A DNA stretch of 43,785 nucleotides from positions 1 through 43,785 of the forward strand of contig CAMCMP010000025.1 in NCBI GenBank assembly GCA_945876095.1, given 5' to 3'. Below are positions 7,767 to 17,903 of the stretch, piece after piece (positions within the stretch are counted from its first letter, which is position 1; the number at the start of each line of letters is the position of its first letter). This DNA comes from Chitinophaga pinensis. GTDB taxonomy: Bacteria > Bacteroidota > Bacteroidia > Chitinophagales > Chitinophagaceae. A program made the position numbers and the translations under genes. The notes beneath the pieces are model-generated. The model was given only the letters and a program-made list of their open reading frames with translations. It was not told the origin of the DNA and made no database searches.

Positions 7767-9101
7767 TTAAATTGATGATGTAGTAGCTTGTCTACCCTGG
7801 ATTCTACCAGTATTCATCAATCCATCATATTGACGCATCAATAACTGGGTCTCAATTTGCTGTAAAGTATCTAGGATAACTCCTACCATAATCAACAATG
7901 AAGTTCCGCCATAAAAACTTGCAAACCCTTGTTGAGTTTTAAATACCAATTGAAATATACCCGGTAAAATACCGACGAATGCTAGTAAAATAGCTCCTGG
8001 CAAAGTAATTCTATCCATAATAGTTCCAATGTAATCAGCTGTCGGTTGACCAGGTTTTACCCCAGGGATGAAACCATTACTACGCTTTAAATCTTCAGCC
8101 ATTTGCTTTGGATTAAAGATTAATGCGGTATACAGGAAGGTAAATGCTATCACACATATTGAATAAACAATCATGTAAACCACATTGGTATGATCAGTAA
8201 AATATTTTGCCCATCCACCACCAGTAAACCCTGAAAATATAGTTGGTAAAAACAAGATCGCCTGCGCAAAGATGATTGGCATAACACCAGAAGCATTTAC
8301 TTTTAACGGTAAAAAGTTTCTAGCGCCCCCAAATTGTCTATTACCAACGATTTGCTTTGCATAATTTACAGGCACTCTTCTGGTACCTTGAATCAGCATG
8401 ATCAAACCCATAATAATAGAAATTAAAAAAGCAATCTCAATCAAAAATATTAGTAATCCCCCACCGCCACGAGTAGCGCGAGAAGTCCATTCTTGAAGAA
8501 ATGACTCAGGAAGTCTAGCTAAAATTCCCATCATAATAATGATAGAAGTACCATTACCCAAACCTTTATCAGTGATTTTTTCACCTAACCACATTACAAA
8601 TAAGGTTCCCACTGTAAGGATCACCACAGTAGACACTACAAAATAGGCACTAAAAGAAGGGATTAATGCTTCGGCATTACCTGGACTTTTAAGATAACCG
8701 ATATAAGCAGCAGCTTGAAAAGCAGTAACAACAACGGTTAGATAACGAGTCCATTGGTTAATTTTTTTTCTTCCACTCTCCCCTTCCTTCTGTACTTTCT
8801 GCATTTGAGGAACTAAAATAGTCATCAATTGCATAAAAATAGAAGCGGAGATATAAGGCATAATACCCAAGGCAAAAATGGAAGCTTTAGAAAAAGCTCC
8901 TCCCACAAAAGCATCCAACAAACCTAGCATACCGCTCTTGGTGCTTTCAGTTAAATTGGCCAATTTATTAGGATCAATACCTGGAAGTACAATAAAAGAA
9001 CCAACACGGTAAATAAAAATCAACAATAAAGTGAATAATATTTTATTCCGTAGCTCTTCAATGCTCCAGATGTTTTTTAGTGTTTTAATGAACTTCTTCA
9101 C
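7767..9101 (-). CDS. secY: Protein translocase subunit SecY
   Basis: 444 aa, the usual length. The central channel subunit of the SecYEG translocon in the inner membrane. Ten hydrophobic segments can be counted. The N-terminal region has the conserved LFTLLLIFIYRVGSFIVLPGI block with the plug following, and the cytosolic loop holds NGTSIIIMMGI. It is the last gene of the ribosomal cluster, 100 bp after rplO. That spacer contains an attenuator-like hairpin with a T-run (9136-9186). Confidence 0.98.
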   Translation of the reverse strand: MKKFIKTLKNIWSIEELRNKILFTLLLIFIYRVGSFIVLPGIDPNKLANLTESTKSGMLGLLDAFVGGAFSKASIFALGIMPYISASIFMQLMTILVPQMQKVQKEGESGRKKINQWTRYLTVVVTAFQAAAYIGYLKSPGNAEALIPSFSAYFVVSTVVILTVGTLFVMWLGEKITDKGLGNGTSIIIMMGILARLPESFLQEWTSRATRGGGGLLIFLIEIAFLISIIMGLIMLIQGTRRVPVNYAKQIVGNRQFGGARNFLPLKVNASGVMPIIFAQAILFLPTIFSGFTGGGWAKYFTDHTNVVYMIVYSICVIAFTFLYTALIFNPKQMAEDLKRSNGFIPGVKPGQPTADYIGTIMDRITLPGAILLAFVGILPGIFQLVFKTQQGFASFYGGTSLLIMVGVILDTLQQIETQLLMRQYDGLMNTGRIQGRQATTSSI

Positions 9102-9135
9102 AGACTTGAAAAGATTTAAATGTTTGTGTTAAACT

Positions 9136-9186
9136 AAAAAAGACGCTTTTCATACCGGCCCATAAATGGCAAGCAGGATCGCGTCT
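9136..9186 (-). terminator. Attenuator-like hairpin between rplO and secY
   Basis: On the minus strand AGACGC (9186-9181) pairs with GCGTCT (9146-9141), directly followed by a run of six T. The 34-nt loop contains a smaller GCC/GGC stem. It lies after the rplO stop and before secY. It would allow partial read-through and so lower secY relative to the ribosomal genes. This is inference from structure. Confidence 0.45.
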
Positions 9187-9201
9187 GTAAATATCGGAAA
9201 A

Positions 9202-9651
9202 TTATTTAACTATTTCAACTGAACCTCCAGCCGCTTCGATAGCAGCCTTAGCGGTAGCACTAACAGCATTCACTTTAAAGCTGAATTTACCTTTTAATTC
9301 TCCAACACCTAAAATTTTCACGTTATCATTTTGGTTGATTAAACCATTAATGTATAAGTTTTCCAAAGTGAATTCAGTAATGCTATATTTTTCAGCATAA
9401 TGATCAACCTGACCTATATTGATAACTTTGTATTCTACTCTATTGATATTTTTAAATCCACGCTTTGGAATACGGCGTTGAATAGGCATCTGACCACCTT
9501 CAAAACCCATTTTACTCTTGTAACCTGCGCGACTTTGACCACCTTTATTACCTTTGGTAGAAGTTCCACCTTTACCACTTGCTTCACCACGTCCAATACG
9601 TTTAGCTTTATGAGTAGCTCCTTTGGCTGGTCTTAAATTATGTAATTTCAT
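9202..9651 (-). CDS. rplO: 50S ribosomal protein L15
   Basis: 149 aa. It starts MKLHNLRPAKGATHKAKR, then the Gly/Lys-rich GRGEASGKGGTSTKGNKGG block and GFEGGQMPIQRRIPKRGF typical of L15. It binds 23S rRNA late in large-subunit assembly. It lies 136 bp after rpmD, a long spacer for this cluster, with a small GGGGT-gat-ACCCC stem at 9677-9689 about 25 bp before the ATG. Confidence 0.98.
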   Translation of the reverse strand: MKLHNLRPAKGATHKAKRIGRGEASGKGGTSTKGNKGGQSRAGYKSKMGFEGGQMPIQRRIPKRGFKNINRVEYKVINIGQVDHYAEKYSITEFTLENLYINGLINQNDNVKILGVGELKGKFSFKVNAVSATAKAAIEAAGGSVEIVK

Positions 9652-9787
9652 ATTAACTTGATTTTGTACTTACGGGGTATCACCCCTCGCAATTAAATTG
9701 ATAATTATTTAGTTGGTCATCTTTAGAGTAAAAAGAAACTTTTTTAATAAAGTATTATCTTTTACCCATGTACGTTAACCAAAATGC

Positions 9788-9970
9788 TTATGCTAGCTCT
9801 TCTACTTTAATTAGATGATTCACTTTACGAACCATTCCTAAAATTTGAGGAGTTCCCATTACTTCAACCGAAGCGTTCATTTTGTTTAAACCTAAAGCTA
9901 CCATAGTTCTCTTCTGGCGTTCCGGCCGGTCGATTACACTTTTAACTTGTGTTACTTTTATCTTTTTCAT
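9788..9970 (-). CDS. rpmD: 50S ribosomal protein L30
   Basis: 60 aa, the normal bacterial length. KIKVTQVKSVIDRPERQKRTMVALGLNKMN and the end MVRKVNHLIKVEE match L30. It follows rpsE after 84 bp. A CCC-TTCG-GGG tetraloop hairpin lies in the minus-strand leader about 10 nt before the ATG. Confidence 0.97.
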   Translation of the reverse strand: MKKIKVTQVKSVIDRPERQKRTMVALGLNKMNASVEVMGTPQILGMVRKVNHLIKVEELA

Positions 9971-10054
9971 GCCAATGGCCCCCGAAGGGAATTTTATTAT
10001 TATTTATTATAGAATATTGATTATCAATTTGACAAGGTCAAAACTGAAAAAAAA

Positions 10055-10573
10055 TTATCCGTTGAATACTTTCTTAAGAGAAATCTGACGAGTTTTTGCA
10101 ACAGAAATTGGCTCACGAAGCGTAGCCAATGCTTTTACTGTTGCCTTTACCACATTATGCGGATTAGCAGAACCAAGACTTTTTGCTAATACGTCCGTAA
10201 TACCAGCTGCTTCCAACACTGCTCTCATACTTCCTCCTGCGATAACACCTGTTCCGTGAGCGGCGGGCTTAATGAAAACTCTCGCAGCGCCTTCTTTAGC
10301 TAACTGATCGTGTGGAATGGTACCATGCATTACTGGAACCTTAATTAAATTCTTTTTTGCATCCTCAATACCCTTAGTGATGGCTTCCTGAACCTCTTTA
10401 GCTTTACCTAAACCTTGTCCAACAATACCTGCACCATTACCTACCACCACCAATGCAGAAAAACTGAAGGCACGACCACCTTTCGTTGTTTTTACAACAC
10501 GGTTAATAGATACTACTTTTTCTTTTAACTCGAGGTCTCCCGCTTTAACTCTGTTATCGTTTGCTTTTAACAT
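10055..10573 (-). CDS. rpsE: 30S ribosomal protein S5
   Basis: 172 aa. The dsRNA-binding-like N domain has [28 protein letters not shown], and the C domain has [29 protein letters not shown], both S5 hallmarks. S5 contributes to decoding accuracy and mRNA entry. It lies 27 bp after rplR. Confidence 0.98.
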   Translation of the reverse strand: MLKANDNRVKAGDLELKEKVVSINRVVKTTKGGRAFSFSALVVVGNGAGIVGQGLGKAKEVQEAITKGIEDAKKNLIKVPVMHGTIPHDQLAKEGAARVFIKPAAHGTGVIAGGSMRAVLEAAGITDVLAKSLGSANPHNVVKATVKALATLREPISVAKTRQISLKKVFNG

Positions 10574-10600
10574 GTATAGTTCTTATTAGAAAATTTAAAA

Positions 10601-10978
10601 TTAAAATTGCAACCCACCTTCTCTTGCACCTTCCGCTACCGCTTTTACACGACCATGGTAAATATATCCACTTCTATCAAAAACAACTGTAGTAAGACCT
10701 AATTCAGAAGCTTTTCTAGCAATCGCATTTCCAACCAATTTGCTTTTTTCTGTCTTATTAACTTTTTGAGCAAGAATATCTTTATCCCTTGAAGAAACCG
10801 ATGCAAGGGTAAGACCATTGTCATCATTGATCAATTGCGCATAAATTTCAGCATTGCTTCTGAAAACACTTAACCTTGGTTTAGCAGCAACACCGTTAAC
10901 CTTTTTACGGATACGGAATTTGATTTTTTGCCTTGCACTTGATTTGTTATTCATATTCTTATTTTTTGAACCAAACAC
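10601..10978 (-). CDS. rplR: 50S ribosomal protein L18
   Basis: 125 aa. KPRLSVFRSNAEIYAQLINDD and the end GYIYHGRVKAVAEGAREGGLQF are the L18 core that binds 5S rRNA. The N-terminus (MFGSKNKNMNNKSSARQ) is Asn/Lys-rich; an internal Met at residue 9 is an alternative start, and I cannot decide between them. It lies 66 bp after rplF. Confidence 0.96.
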   Translation of the reverse strand: MFGSKNKNMNNKSSARQKIKFRIRKKVNGVAAKPRLSVFRSNAEIYAQLINDDNGLTLASVSSRDKDILAQKVNKTEKSKLVGNAIARKASELGLTTVVFDRSGYIYHGRVKAVAEGAREGGLQF

Positions 10979-11044
10979 CGTTCGGCGATGGAATACTTAA
11001 TTTGTAAATTTCTGTTAGCGACTTAATTTCTATTGAAGTTGGTA

Positions 11045-11599
11045 TTATTTACCAGCTGACTTACCAGCTTTTCTTCTTAATACTTCACCCTTAAATTTAA
11101 CACCCTTTCCTTTGTATGGTTCAGGCTTACGTAATCCACGGATTTTAGCACAAACCTGTCCAAGTAATTGCTTATCTACACTTGCTAGAGAAATAATAGG
11201 ATTTTGTCCTTTTTCTTGTGAAGTAGCAACTGTTAATTCTTTTGGTATTTCAAAAATGATATTATGAGAATAACCTAAAGCAAGATCTAAAATATTACCT
11301 TGACAAGCTGCCTTAAAACCAACCCCTACTAATTCTAATTCTTTAGTATAACCTTCCGTAACACCTTTCACCATATTGCTAACCAATGAACGGTATAAAC
11401 CATGCATTGCCTTGTGACGAATTTGATCGGTTGGACGAAGTATTTCAAGTGATCCCTCTTTCAAGTCAAACTTGATATCACGATCAACCGATTGATTTAA
11501 TTCTCCCTTTGGTCCTTTAACTGTAATTACGTTATCAGTACCAATCTTGATAGTAACTCCTGCTGGAAATTCTACCGGTTTCTTTCCTATTCTAGACAT
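11045..11599 (-). CDS. rplF: 50S ribosomal protein L6
   Basis: 184 aa. MSRIGKKPVEFPAGV at the start and the C-terminal RGLRKPEPYKGKGVKF signature are diagnostic. L6 lies near the factor-binding site of the large subunit. It is 105 bp after rpsH in the same orientation. Confidence 0.98.
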   Translation of the reverse strand: MSRIGKKPVEFPAGVTIKIGTDNVITVKGPKGELNQSVDRDIKFDLKEGSLEILRPTDQIRHKAMHGLYRSLVSNMVKGVTEGYTKELELVGVGFKAACQGNILDLALGYSHNIIFEIPKELTVATSQEKGQNPIISLASVDKQLLGQVCAKIRGLRKPEPYKGKGVKFKGEVLRRKAGKSAGK

Positions 11600-11704
11600 A
11601 GTCGATTGTTAAATTTATTTTTAAAATTTGATCTGTGTTCAGCCACGACTTAGGCTTAATAAACAAATCATGTATTATTTTTTACTTCTACAAGAAGTTA
11701 TTGA

Positions 11705-12103
11705 CTAGTAAATATTACACAAAACTTCACCACCTACATTCTGAGACTTAGCTTCCTTATCAGTCATCACTCCCTTAGAAGTTGAAACAATTGAAATTCC
11801 AAGACCATTTTTAACACGCTTAAAATCTTCTGGCTTTGCGTAAGTACGTAAACCTGGACGAGATACTCTCTCCAAACTCTGAATAACAGGTAATTTGGTG
11901 GTAGCATCATATTTTAATGCAATTTTAATAATGCCTTGCTTGCTATCATCTTCAAATTTATACTTAAGGATATAACCCTTATCGTACAAAATCTCAGTCA
12001 TGCGCTTCTTTAAATTGGAAGCAGGTATTTCAACGATACGATGATTGGCCATTTGGGCGTTACGTATTCTTGTTAGAAAATCTGCTATCGGATCAGTAAC
12101 CAT
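11705..12103 (-). CDS. rpsH: 30S ribosomal protein S8
   Basis: 132 aa. It starts MVTDPIADFLTRIRNAQ and ends with the signature GLGISIVSTSKGVMTDKEA. S8 binds the central domain of 16S rRNA; in E. coli it is the repressor of the spc operon, but no equivalent site was identified here. It follows rpsN after 115 bp. Confidence 0.98.
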   Translation of the reverse strand: MVTDPIADFLTRIRNAQMANHRIVEIPASNLKKRMTEILYDKGYILKYKFEDDSKQGIIKIALKYDATTKLPVIQSLERVSRPGLRTYAKPEDFKRVKNGLGISIVSTSKGVMTDKEAKSQNVGGEVLCNIY

Positions 12104-12218
12104 TGTTATTTCAATTAGTTGATTAATAAATATTTCAATGCGATATCCAATGATATCAAAAATTTGATATTCTATATGGGTGAAATGGTAAATGAATTAC
12201 TCACCAACCCATATCGAA

Positions 12219-12488
12219 TTACCAGCTTGCTTTAGTTACACCTGGTATTTTACCTTCTAGTGCCATGTCTCTAAACATATTTCTAGAAAGAGCGAAATGT
12301 CTCATATAACCTCTAGGGCGTCCAGTAATCTGGCAACGGTTTTTTAACCTTACAGGTGATGCATTTTTTGGAAGTAAGTCCAATGCAGCATAATCACCGG
12401 CTGCTTTTAATGTGGCCCTTTTTTCGGCATATTTAGCGACCATTACTTCACGCTTTCTTTGCCTGGCTTCAATTGATTTTTTTGCCAT
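12219..12488 (-). CDS. rpsN: 30S ribosomal protein S14, zinc-free type
   Basis: 89 aa. Ends with [27 protein letters not shown] and IPGVTKASW, the S14 C-terminus. It lacks the CxxC pairs of the short zinc form; only one Cys remains, so this is the long, zinc-independent type. It is 14 bp after rplE. Confidence 0.97.
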   Translation of the reverse strand: MAKKSIEARQRKREVMVAKYAEKRATLKAAGDYAALDLLPKNASPVRLKNRCQITGRPRGYMRHFALSRNMFRDMALEGKIPGVTKASW

Positions 12489-12502
12489 GTTATATTATGT
12501 AT

Positions 12503-13069
12503 TTACTTTTTAATGTTTTTAAAAGGCATCCCTAATTCTTTCAATAACTCGTATGCCTCTTCGTTGGTTCCTGCTGTAGTCACAAAAGTGATATCCATTC
12601 CAGTAATTTTATTTACCTTATCAATATCAATTTCAGGAAAAATGATCTGCTCAGTGATACCCAAGGTGTAATTACCACGACCATCAAATGACTTGTCGTT
12701 GATACCTTTAAAATCACGCACACGTGGTAATGATACTGAAACGAAGCGATCAAGGAATTCAAACATCTTTACTCCACGAAGGGTAACTCTAGCCCCAATT
12801 GGCATTGCTTTACGCAACTTAAAGTTGGAGATGTCTTTTTTACTCATTGTAGCTACCGCTTTTTGACCAGTTATCGTTGATAACTCTTCAATAGCAATGT
12901 CAACTAGTTTTTTATCAGCAACTGCGCCATTCACACCACGATTCAAACAAATCTTGGTTAATTTAGGTGCTTGCATTACGGTTTTATAACCGAATTTTTT
13001 CATTAAAGCAGGTATCACATCATTGGTGTACTTGTCTGCTAATCTTGGAGTGTAAGTTGTTGTACTCAT
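12503..13069 (-). CDS. rplE: 50S ribosomal protein L5
   Basis: 188 aa. The blocks [29 protein letters not shown] and [19 protein letters not shown] are L5. It binds 5S rRNA and contacts P-site tRNA. Its ATG overlaps the rplX stop by one base (TAATG), so the two are translationally coupled. Confidence 0.98.
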   Translation of the reverse strand: MSTTTYTPRLADKYTNDVIPALMKKFGYKTVMQAPKLTKICLNRGVNGAVADKKLVDIAIEELSTITGQKAVATMSKKDISNFKLRKAMPIGARVTLRGVKMFEFLDRFVSVSLPRVRDFKGINDKSFDGRGNYTLGITEQIIFPEIDIDKVNKITGMDITFVTTAGTNEEAYELLKELGMPFKNIKK

Positions 13070-13407
13070 TATTTTATAACCTCCCCTGATTTTTTAGATA
13101 CTCTAATTAATTTACCTTCTTCCCTGCTACGTTTAACTTTAGTAGGTCCGCCAGTTTTTGCATCCCAAAGCATTACATTGGATATAGCGATAGGCGCCTC
13201 GATTTTAACGATACCACCTTTGGTGTTTTGTGAGGTTGGTTTAGTATGTTTGGTTACGATGTTAACACCTTCTACCAACACACGTTGTTTATCCAAAATC
13301 ACTTCCAACACTTTACGAGGCTTTTTAAGATCCTTGTCTTCGCCGGTAATAACGACTACGTTATCGCCTTTTTTAATGTTGAACTTGGGTTTAAATCTTG
13401 TACTCAT
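13069..13407 (-). CDS. rplX: 50S ribosomal protein L24
   Basis: 112 aa from the ATG at 13407. The KOW motif is in [16 protein letters not shown], and [11 protein letters not shown] and [10 protein letters not shown] follow. The frame stays open to an ATG at 13461, but the extra 18 residues are not L24-like, so the internal Met is chosen. L24 starts large-subunit assembly. It overlaps rplE by one base. Confidence 0.95.
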   Translation of the reverse strand: MSTRFKPKFNIKKGDNVVVITGEDKDLKKPRKVLEVILDKQRVLVEGVNIVTKHTKPTSQNTKGGIVKIEAPIAISNVMLWDAKTGGPTKVKRSREEGKLIRVSKKSGEVIK

Positions 13408-13476
13408 TTTATTAATGCGCCCTTCGGCTTTTTTTCTTATTGAAACAAATATGTCAATCAAATGTAAACAGCACTA

Positions 13477-13506
13477 TTTTCACCATTCACAATTGACCAT
13501 TCACTT
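13477..13506 (-). repeat. Short tandem repeat in the rplN-rplX spacer
   Basis: On the minus strand GTGAATGGTCAATT is followed by GTGAATGGTGAA: two near-identical units beginning at the rplN stop codon. The purpose is unknown. Confidence 0.5.
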
Positions 13507-13873
13507 ACAGTACTTCAGGAGCAAGAGAAATAATCTTCATATACCCTTTATCACGTAACTCTCTAGCCACAGGCCCAAAAATACGAGTACCCCTTGGCTC
13601 ATCAGAGTTGTTTAACAACACTACTGCATTGTCATCAAAACGGATATAAGAACCATCCTTACGACGTAACTTATTTACTGTTCTCACAATAACAGCTTTA
13701 CTTACAGTTCCTTTTTTAATACCACCATTAGGGGTTGCATCTTTTACTGTAACCACAATCTTGTCGCCAATTTTAGCATAATCTTGTCCAGAGTTACCCA
13801 ACACACGAATACACAATACTTCTTTAGCTCCACTGTTATCTGCTACGTTCAATCTGCTTTCTTGCTGAATCAT
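13505..13873 (-). CDS. rplN: 50S ribosomal protein L14
   Basis: 122 aa, the exact family length. [17 protein letters not shown] at the start and [28 protein letters not shown] at the end are diagnostic. L14 sits at the subunit interface next to L19. It is 104 bp after rpsQ. Confidence 0.98.
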   Translation of the reverse strand: MIQQESRLNVADNSGAKEVLCIRVLGNSGQDYAKIGDKIVVTVKDATPNGGIKKGTVSKAVIVRTVNKLRRKDGSYIRFDDNAVVLLNNSDEPRGTRIFGPVARELRDKGYMKIISLAPEVL

Positions 13874-13977
13874 TTTTTTTAGCTTTTAGCTTAATGCTGT
13901 TTATTTTTTTTAAACAGCGAATGTATTTTAAATCCTTACTAACCACTATAGCTAAACGCAAATAGCGCTTGCATTGA

Positions 13978-14253
13978 TTATTTCACTTTTTCAATAACTT
14001 CAACTAGCCTCCAGCGTTTGGTCTTGCTGATAGGACGAGTTTCCATTATCCTTACAGTATCTCCAATACTACACTCATTCTTTTCATCATGCGCATGGAA
14101 TTTGGTAGACTTCTTCACGAATTTACCATAAAGCGGATGCTTTACTTTTCTTTCTACCTTCACGGTGATAGACTTATCACCCTTATTACTGGTAACTACT
14201 CCAGCTTTGGTTTTACGCAAGTTTCTTTCAACTGTTGTTACTACTTCGCTCAT
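13978..14253 (-). CDS. rpsQ: 30S ribosomal protein S17
   Basis: 91 aa. The OB-fold core reads [27 protein letters not shown], and [26 protein letters not shown] is the S17 signature. It binds 16S rRNA early. It lies 22 bp after rpmC. Confidence 0.98.
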   Translation of the reverse strand: MSEVVTTVERNLRKTKAGVVTSNKGDKSITVKVERKVKHPLYGKFVKKSTKFHAHDEKNECSIGDTVRIMETRPISKTKRWRLVEVIEKVK

Positions 14254-14275
14254 TGTTGCAAAATTTATGGTTTGA

Positions 14276-14485
14276 TTATAAACCTAGTTCTATACTTCTT
14301 AATGCTGTTTTTAAACGGGCAATATCTCTGCGCAATAAACGCATGCTAACTGGATTCTCCAAAGGAGTAATGCTGTGAGCAAAAGATACTTTCTTTAGAC
14401 GCAATTCATCTTCAGCGATCTTAGCTTTCAATTCATCTTTGCCCAATCCTTTAATACTCGTTGAAAAATCTACTTTCTTTGACAT
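14276..14485 (-). CDS. rpmC: 50S ribosomal protein L29
   Basis: 69 aa, helical. [25 protein letters not shown], followed by [19 protein letters not shown], is the L29 pattern. It forms part of the peptide-exit site docking surface. An 8-bp tandem repeat lies just upstream of its ATG. Confidence 0.95.
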   Translation of the reverse strand: MSKKVDFSTSIKGLGKDELKAKIAEDELRLKKVSFAHSITPLENPVSMRLLRRDIARLKTALRSIELGL

Positions 14486-14493
14486 TATATTCT

Positions 14494-14519
14494 AATTTGA
14501 AAATTTGAAAATTTGAAAA
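14494..14519. repeat. 8-bp tandem repeat upstream of rpmC
   Basis: Three units of AATTTGAA (minus strand TTTTCAAA) end 9 bp before the rpmC ATG. A degenerate version of the same repeat lies upstream of rplW at 17904-17943. Confidence 0.6.
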
Positions 14520-14573
14520 CCGGAAAGTTGAACTTAAATTTTGAACTACCCTTCCAATTCTCTCATTTGCTCA

Positions 14574-14993
14574 TTATGCTTGATAATCTCTTCTTACAAT
14601 AAACTTAACTGCAATAGGTAATTTTTGAGCAGCTAATTCAAATGCCTCTTTTGCAGTTTGCAATGAAACACCATCTGCCTCAAATAAAATACGACCTGGT
14701 TCAACTACTGCAGCCCAATATTCAGGGTTACCTTTACCTTTACCCATCCTCACCTCAGCTGGCTTTTTTGTAATTGGCTTGTCAGGGAAAATTCTAATCC
14801 AAACATTTCCTTCCCTTTTCATATGACGCGTCATTGCCTGACGAGCACTTTCAATCTGCCTGTTCGTTAACCAAATAGGTTCTAGTGCCTTCAAACCAAA
14901 TGAACCAAACGCAATGGTAGTACCCCTTTTTGCTGTTTCTCTGATTCGGCCCTTCTGTGCCTTTCTATGTTTTGCTCTTTTCGGTTGTAACAT
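14574..14993 (-). CDS. rplP: 50S ribosomal protein L16
   Basis: 139 aa from the ATG at 14993, which gives the canonical [16 protein letters not shown] start. An ATG at 15017 would add eight non-conserved residues. [20 protein letters not shown] is the L16 signature. L16 lies at the A-site tRNA elbow region. It lies 77 bp after rpsC. Confidence 0.97.
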   Translation of the reverse strand: MLQPKRAKHRKAQKGRIRETAKRGTTIAFGSFGLKALEPIWLTNRQIESARQAMTRHMKREGNVWIRIFPDKPITKKPAEVRMGKGKGNPEYWAAVVEPGRILFEADGVSLQTAKEAFELAAQKLPIAVKFIVRRDYQA

Positions 14994-15070
14994 TTCTAAT
15001 AATTTGAAAATTCTCAATTCCGTATTTTCTCTTTCGAGTCGCTACGTTATTTTCTCATTGGTTAATTTAA

Positions 15071-15889
15071 TTATCTTCTTCCACCTGCACCTGCTCCACC
15101 ACCACTTCGGCCACCGCCACCACCACCTCTTCTATCTCCACCAGCTCCACCACCGCGTCTGTCATCTCTTCTGTCTCCACCTCCACGATTCTCAAATCCT
15201 CTTTCTGGAGCACCTTCTTTTCCTCCACCCGCTAAAATATTAGGATTAAGGTCTCTTTTCGCTAAAACTTCACCTTTACAAATCCAAACTTTAATACCAA
15301 TCTTTCCGTAAACAGTTTGTGCAAAAACATTTGCATAATCTATATCCATACGTAAAGTATGTAATGGAGTTCTTCCTTGTTTGATTTCCTCACTACGAGC
15401 AATTTCAGCACCACCTAAGCGACCACCTACTCTCACTTTAATACCTTCAGCTCCCATTCTAAGCGCAGAAGCAATTGACATCTTAACTGCACGCTTAAAG
15501 TTGATTCTTCCTTCCAACTGACGAGCAATTGTATCTGCTACAATTTGAGCATCTAGTTCAGGACGACGAATTTCCAAAATATTAATTTGAACATCATCTT
15601 TACCGGTCAATTTCTTTAACTCTTCCTTAATTCTATCAACCTCTCCACCACCTTTACCAATAATGATACCTGGCTTAGAAGTATGGATAGTAACAATCAA
15701 TTTGTTAAGCGTACGCTCAATAACGATTTTAGATATACCACCTTTGTTGATACGGGCATTCAAATAAGTTCTGATCTTATGATCTTCGATTAGTTTGTTG
15801 CCAAAATCTTTTTTGTGTGCATACCAATTACTGTCCCATCCACGGATGATTCCTAGTCTGATACCAATCGGATTTGTTTTCTGACCCAT
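15071..15889 (-). CDS. rpsC: 30S ribosomal protein S3 with Gly/Arg-rich tail
   Basis: 272 aa; typical S3 is about 210-240 aa. [13 protein letters not shown] at the start, the KH motif [16 protein letters not shown], and [19 protein letters not shown] identify S3, with helicase-related basic residues at the mRNA entry. The extra length is a C-terminal tail of about 45 residues made almost only of Gly, Arg, Asp and Ala, with RGGGD, DRRGG and GGRSGGG units like eukaryotic RGG boxes. The DNA of the tail is GC-richer because of Gly/Arg codons. Confidence 0.97.
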   Translation of the reverse strand: MGQKTNPIGIRLGIIRGWDSNWYAHKKDFGNKLIEDHKIRTYLNARINKGGISKIVIERTLNKLIVTIHTSKPGIIIGKGGGEVDRIKEELKKLTGKDDVQINILEIRRPELDAQIVADTIARQLEGRINFKRAVKMSIASALRMGAEGIKVRVGGRLGGAEIARSEEIKQGRTPLHTLRMDIDYANVFAQTVYGKIGIKVWICKGEVLAKRDLNPNILAGGGKEGAPERGFENRGGGDRRDDRRGGGAGGDRRGGGGGGRSGGGAGAGGRR

Positions 15890-15919
15890 ATTGTTGATTA
15901 ATTCGTTTTAATTAATTGA

Positions 15920-16264
15920 TTAACTTTTGCTATCTACGATTAAGGTTACATGATTGCTACGTTTGCGAACACGGTAACCACGACCTTGCGGTGCGGGACG
16001 CATACGCTTAATAACTCTTCCACAATCAACCATGATGGTTTTTACAACCAATTTGGCATCTTCTGGTTTTACTCCTGTATTCTTTTGCTCCCAATTATTG
16101 ATCGCACTCTTTAATAATTTGAATAAAGGTTCAGATGGATGTTTTGTACTGAATTGTAAAACACCTAAAGCCCTTTCCACTTCCATACCACGTATCAAAT
16201 CAACCAATAAACGCATTTTACGTGGTGATGTTGGATAATCGTTAAGTTTAGCTACTGCTTCCAT
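15920..16264 (-). CDS. rplV: 50S ribosomal protein L22
   Basis: 114 aa. [17 protein letters not shown] at the start and [24 protein letters not shown] at the end are L22; the loop between lines the exit tunnel, where macrolide-resistance changes can occur. It is 30 bp before rpsC. The 83-bp spacer after rpsS carries TTGTTTG(T/C)CG-like micro-repeats. Confidence 0.98.
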   Translation of the reverse strand: MEAVAKLNDYPTSPRKMRLLVDLIRGMEVERALGVLQFSTKHPSEPLFKLLKSAINNWEQKNTGVKPEDAKLVVKTIMVDCGRVIKRMRPAPQGRGYRVRKRSNHVTLIVDSKS

Positions 16265-16347
16265 TTTTTAAATGTATTTGTTGTTTGTCGTCTATTGTTT
16301 GCCGTTGAAAATTTTTCAATTTCAAACGCTAAACTATCAACTACTTA

Positions 16348-16620
16348 TTAAGATATCTTTTTACTTGAGTGACCTCTAAAATTTCTTGTCGGTGCAAATT
16401 CACCTAATTTATGACCTACCATAAACTCTGTAACATAAACAGGAATAAATTTATTTCCATTATGAACAGCAAAGGTATGTCCCACGAAATCCGGCGTTAT
16501 TGTAGAACGACGACTCCATGTTTTGATTACCCCTTTTTTGTTTTTTCCGTCATTGATAGCTGCAACCTTTTCTTCCAAATTCGCATCTACATAAGGACCT
16601 TTTTTTACCGAACGAGCCAT
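16348..16620 (-). CDS. rpsS: 30S ribosomal protein S19
   Basis: 90 aa. [15 protein letters not shown] at the start, then [21 protein letters not shown] and [18 protein letters not shown], are diagnostic. It lies in the 30S head and is 61 bp after rplB. Confidence 0.98.
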   Translation of the reverse strand: MARSVKKGPYVDANLEEKVAAINDGKNKKGVIKTWSRRSTITPDFVGHTFAVHNGNKFIPVYVTEFMVGHKLGEFAPTRNFRGHSSKKIS

Positions 16621-16681
16621 AGTGTTATTTTTTTTGTTGATTCCCCCAATTTGTCATTGGAGTATTTTAACAATGATTAAA

Positions 16682-17524
16682 TTATTTATTGCTTATTTTC
16701 TTTCCGTTTCTTCTCTGAATTATCATCTTATCAGATCCTTTACCCCTTGTACGAGTAACCTGTCCTTTTGCGTATTTACCAGTACGGCTACGTGGGTGAC
16801 CACCTGATGCTCTACCTTCACCACCTCCCATCGGATGATCCACTGGATTCATCGCAACAGCTCTGGTTCTTGGCCTTACACCTTTCCATCTATTTCTACC
16901 AGCCTTACCTGCACTCTCCAAATTATGATCACTATTACTTACCACACCTACGGTTGCATAACAATTGATTAAAACTTTCCTCAACTCACCACTAGGCATT
17001 TTTAAAATACCATATTTTTCTTCCTTATTTGATAACTGAGCACTACCTCCAGCACTACGAACTAATTTTCCACCCTGGCCTGGTTGCATTTCGATATTGT
17101 GCACCATGGTACCCAACGGCATGAATTTTAATTGCAAGGCATTCCCTAATTCTGGAGCCACCTCGTCGCCACTTAATACGGTAGCACCTACTTGAAGGCC
17201 ATTAGGAGCAATGATATAACGCTTTTCACCATCTACATAATTCAACAAAGCAATAAATGCAGTACGATTTGGATCATACTCAATACTCTTTACTATAGCA
17301 GGAATGTTTTTCTTGTCCCTTTTAAAATCTATTAAACGATACATGGTTTTGTTTCCACCACCCATGTAACGCATTGATCTTCTGCCTTGAGAGTTACGAC
17401 CAGCTGTATTTTTTTGCGGTTCAAGTAAAGATTTTTCAGGAACATTGGTAGTAATTTCTGCATAAGCATTACCAATTCTCCATCTTGTACCTGCTGTGGT
17501 CGGTTTGTATTTTCTAAGTGCCAT
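16682..17524 (-). CDS. rplB: 50S ribosomal protein L2
   Basis: 280 aa. [14 protein letters not shown] at the start, [18 protein letters not shown], and the C-terminal [19 protein letters not shown], which holds the conserved His near the peptidyl-transferase centre. L2 is needed for subunit joining. It is 78 bp after rplW. Confidence 0.98.
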   Translation of the reverse strand: MALRKYKPTTAGTRWRIGNAYAEITTNVPEKSLLEPQKNTAGRNSQGRRSMRYMGGGNKTMYRLIDFKRDKKNIPAIVKSIEYDPNRTAFIALLNYVDGEKRYIIAPNGLQVGATVLSGDEVAPELGNALQLKFMPLGTMVHNIEMQPGQGGKLVRSAGGSAQLSNKEEKYGILKMPSGELRKVLINCYATVGVVSNSDHNLESAGKAGRNRWKGVRPRTRAVAMNPVDHPMGGGEGRASGGHPRSRTGKYAKGQVTRTRGKGSDKMIIQRRNGKKISNK

Positions 17525-17602
17525 TTTTTATATTTTTATTCAACTTTTGCGGCAGCTGATGCCATTCGTTAATAATTAATTTTTGTGATCTTTAACCTGG
17601 TA

Positions 17603-17902
17603 CTAAACAGTTCCGTATAGATCAATTGATTCTCCTTCTGCTACAGTAACATATGCTTTTTTCTTAGCAGGCTTTCTTCCAGACACTACACCAGCTTTGG
17701 TATTTCTTGATTTTGCCTTACCTGGCATTACCGCTGTATTGACGTCAATTACCTGTACTCCATAAAATGCCTCTAAAGCCTTTTTTATTTCAATCTTATT
17801 CGCTTTTCTGCCTACTATAAAAGCATAGCGATTCATTTTCTCTGTTTGCTTATTTATCTTTTCAGATAATACCGGCCTTACTAAAACTTCAGACAATTTC
17901 AT
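17603..17902 (-). CDS. rplW: 50S ribosomal protein L23
   Basis: 99 aa. VLVRPVLSEKINKQTEKMNRYAFIVGRKANKIEIKKALE is the L23 core. It sits at the tunnel exit and binds trigger factor and SRP. A degenerate TTTTCAAA repeat lies directly upstream of the ATG. Confidence 0.97.
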   Translation of the reverse strand: MKLSEVLVRPVLSEKINKQTEKMNRYAFIVGRKANKIEIKKALEAFYGVQVIDVNTAVMPGKAKSRNTKAGVVSGRKPAKKKAYVTVAEGESIDLYGTV

Positions 17903-17903
17903 G

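Noticed and set aside
13408..13461. Longer start for rplX
   Set aside because: The added 18 residues are unlike L24, and the internal ATG gives the usual start and length.
14914..15243. Plus-strand His/Leu-rich ORF opposite rpsC and rplP
   Set aside because: It is the complement of the Gly/Arg-rich S3 tail and L16 start; composition follows from codon bias of the real genes.
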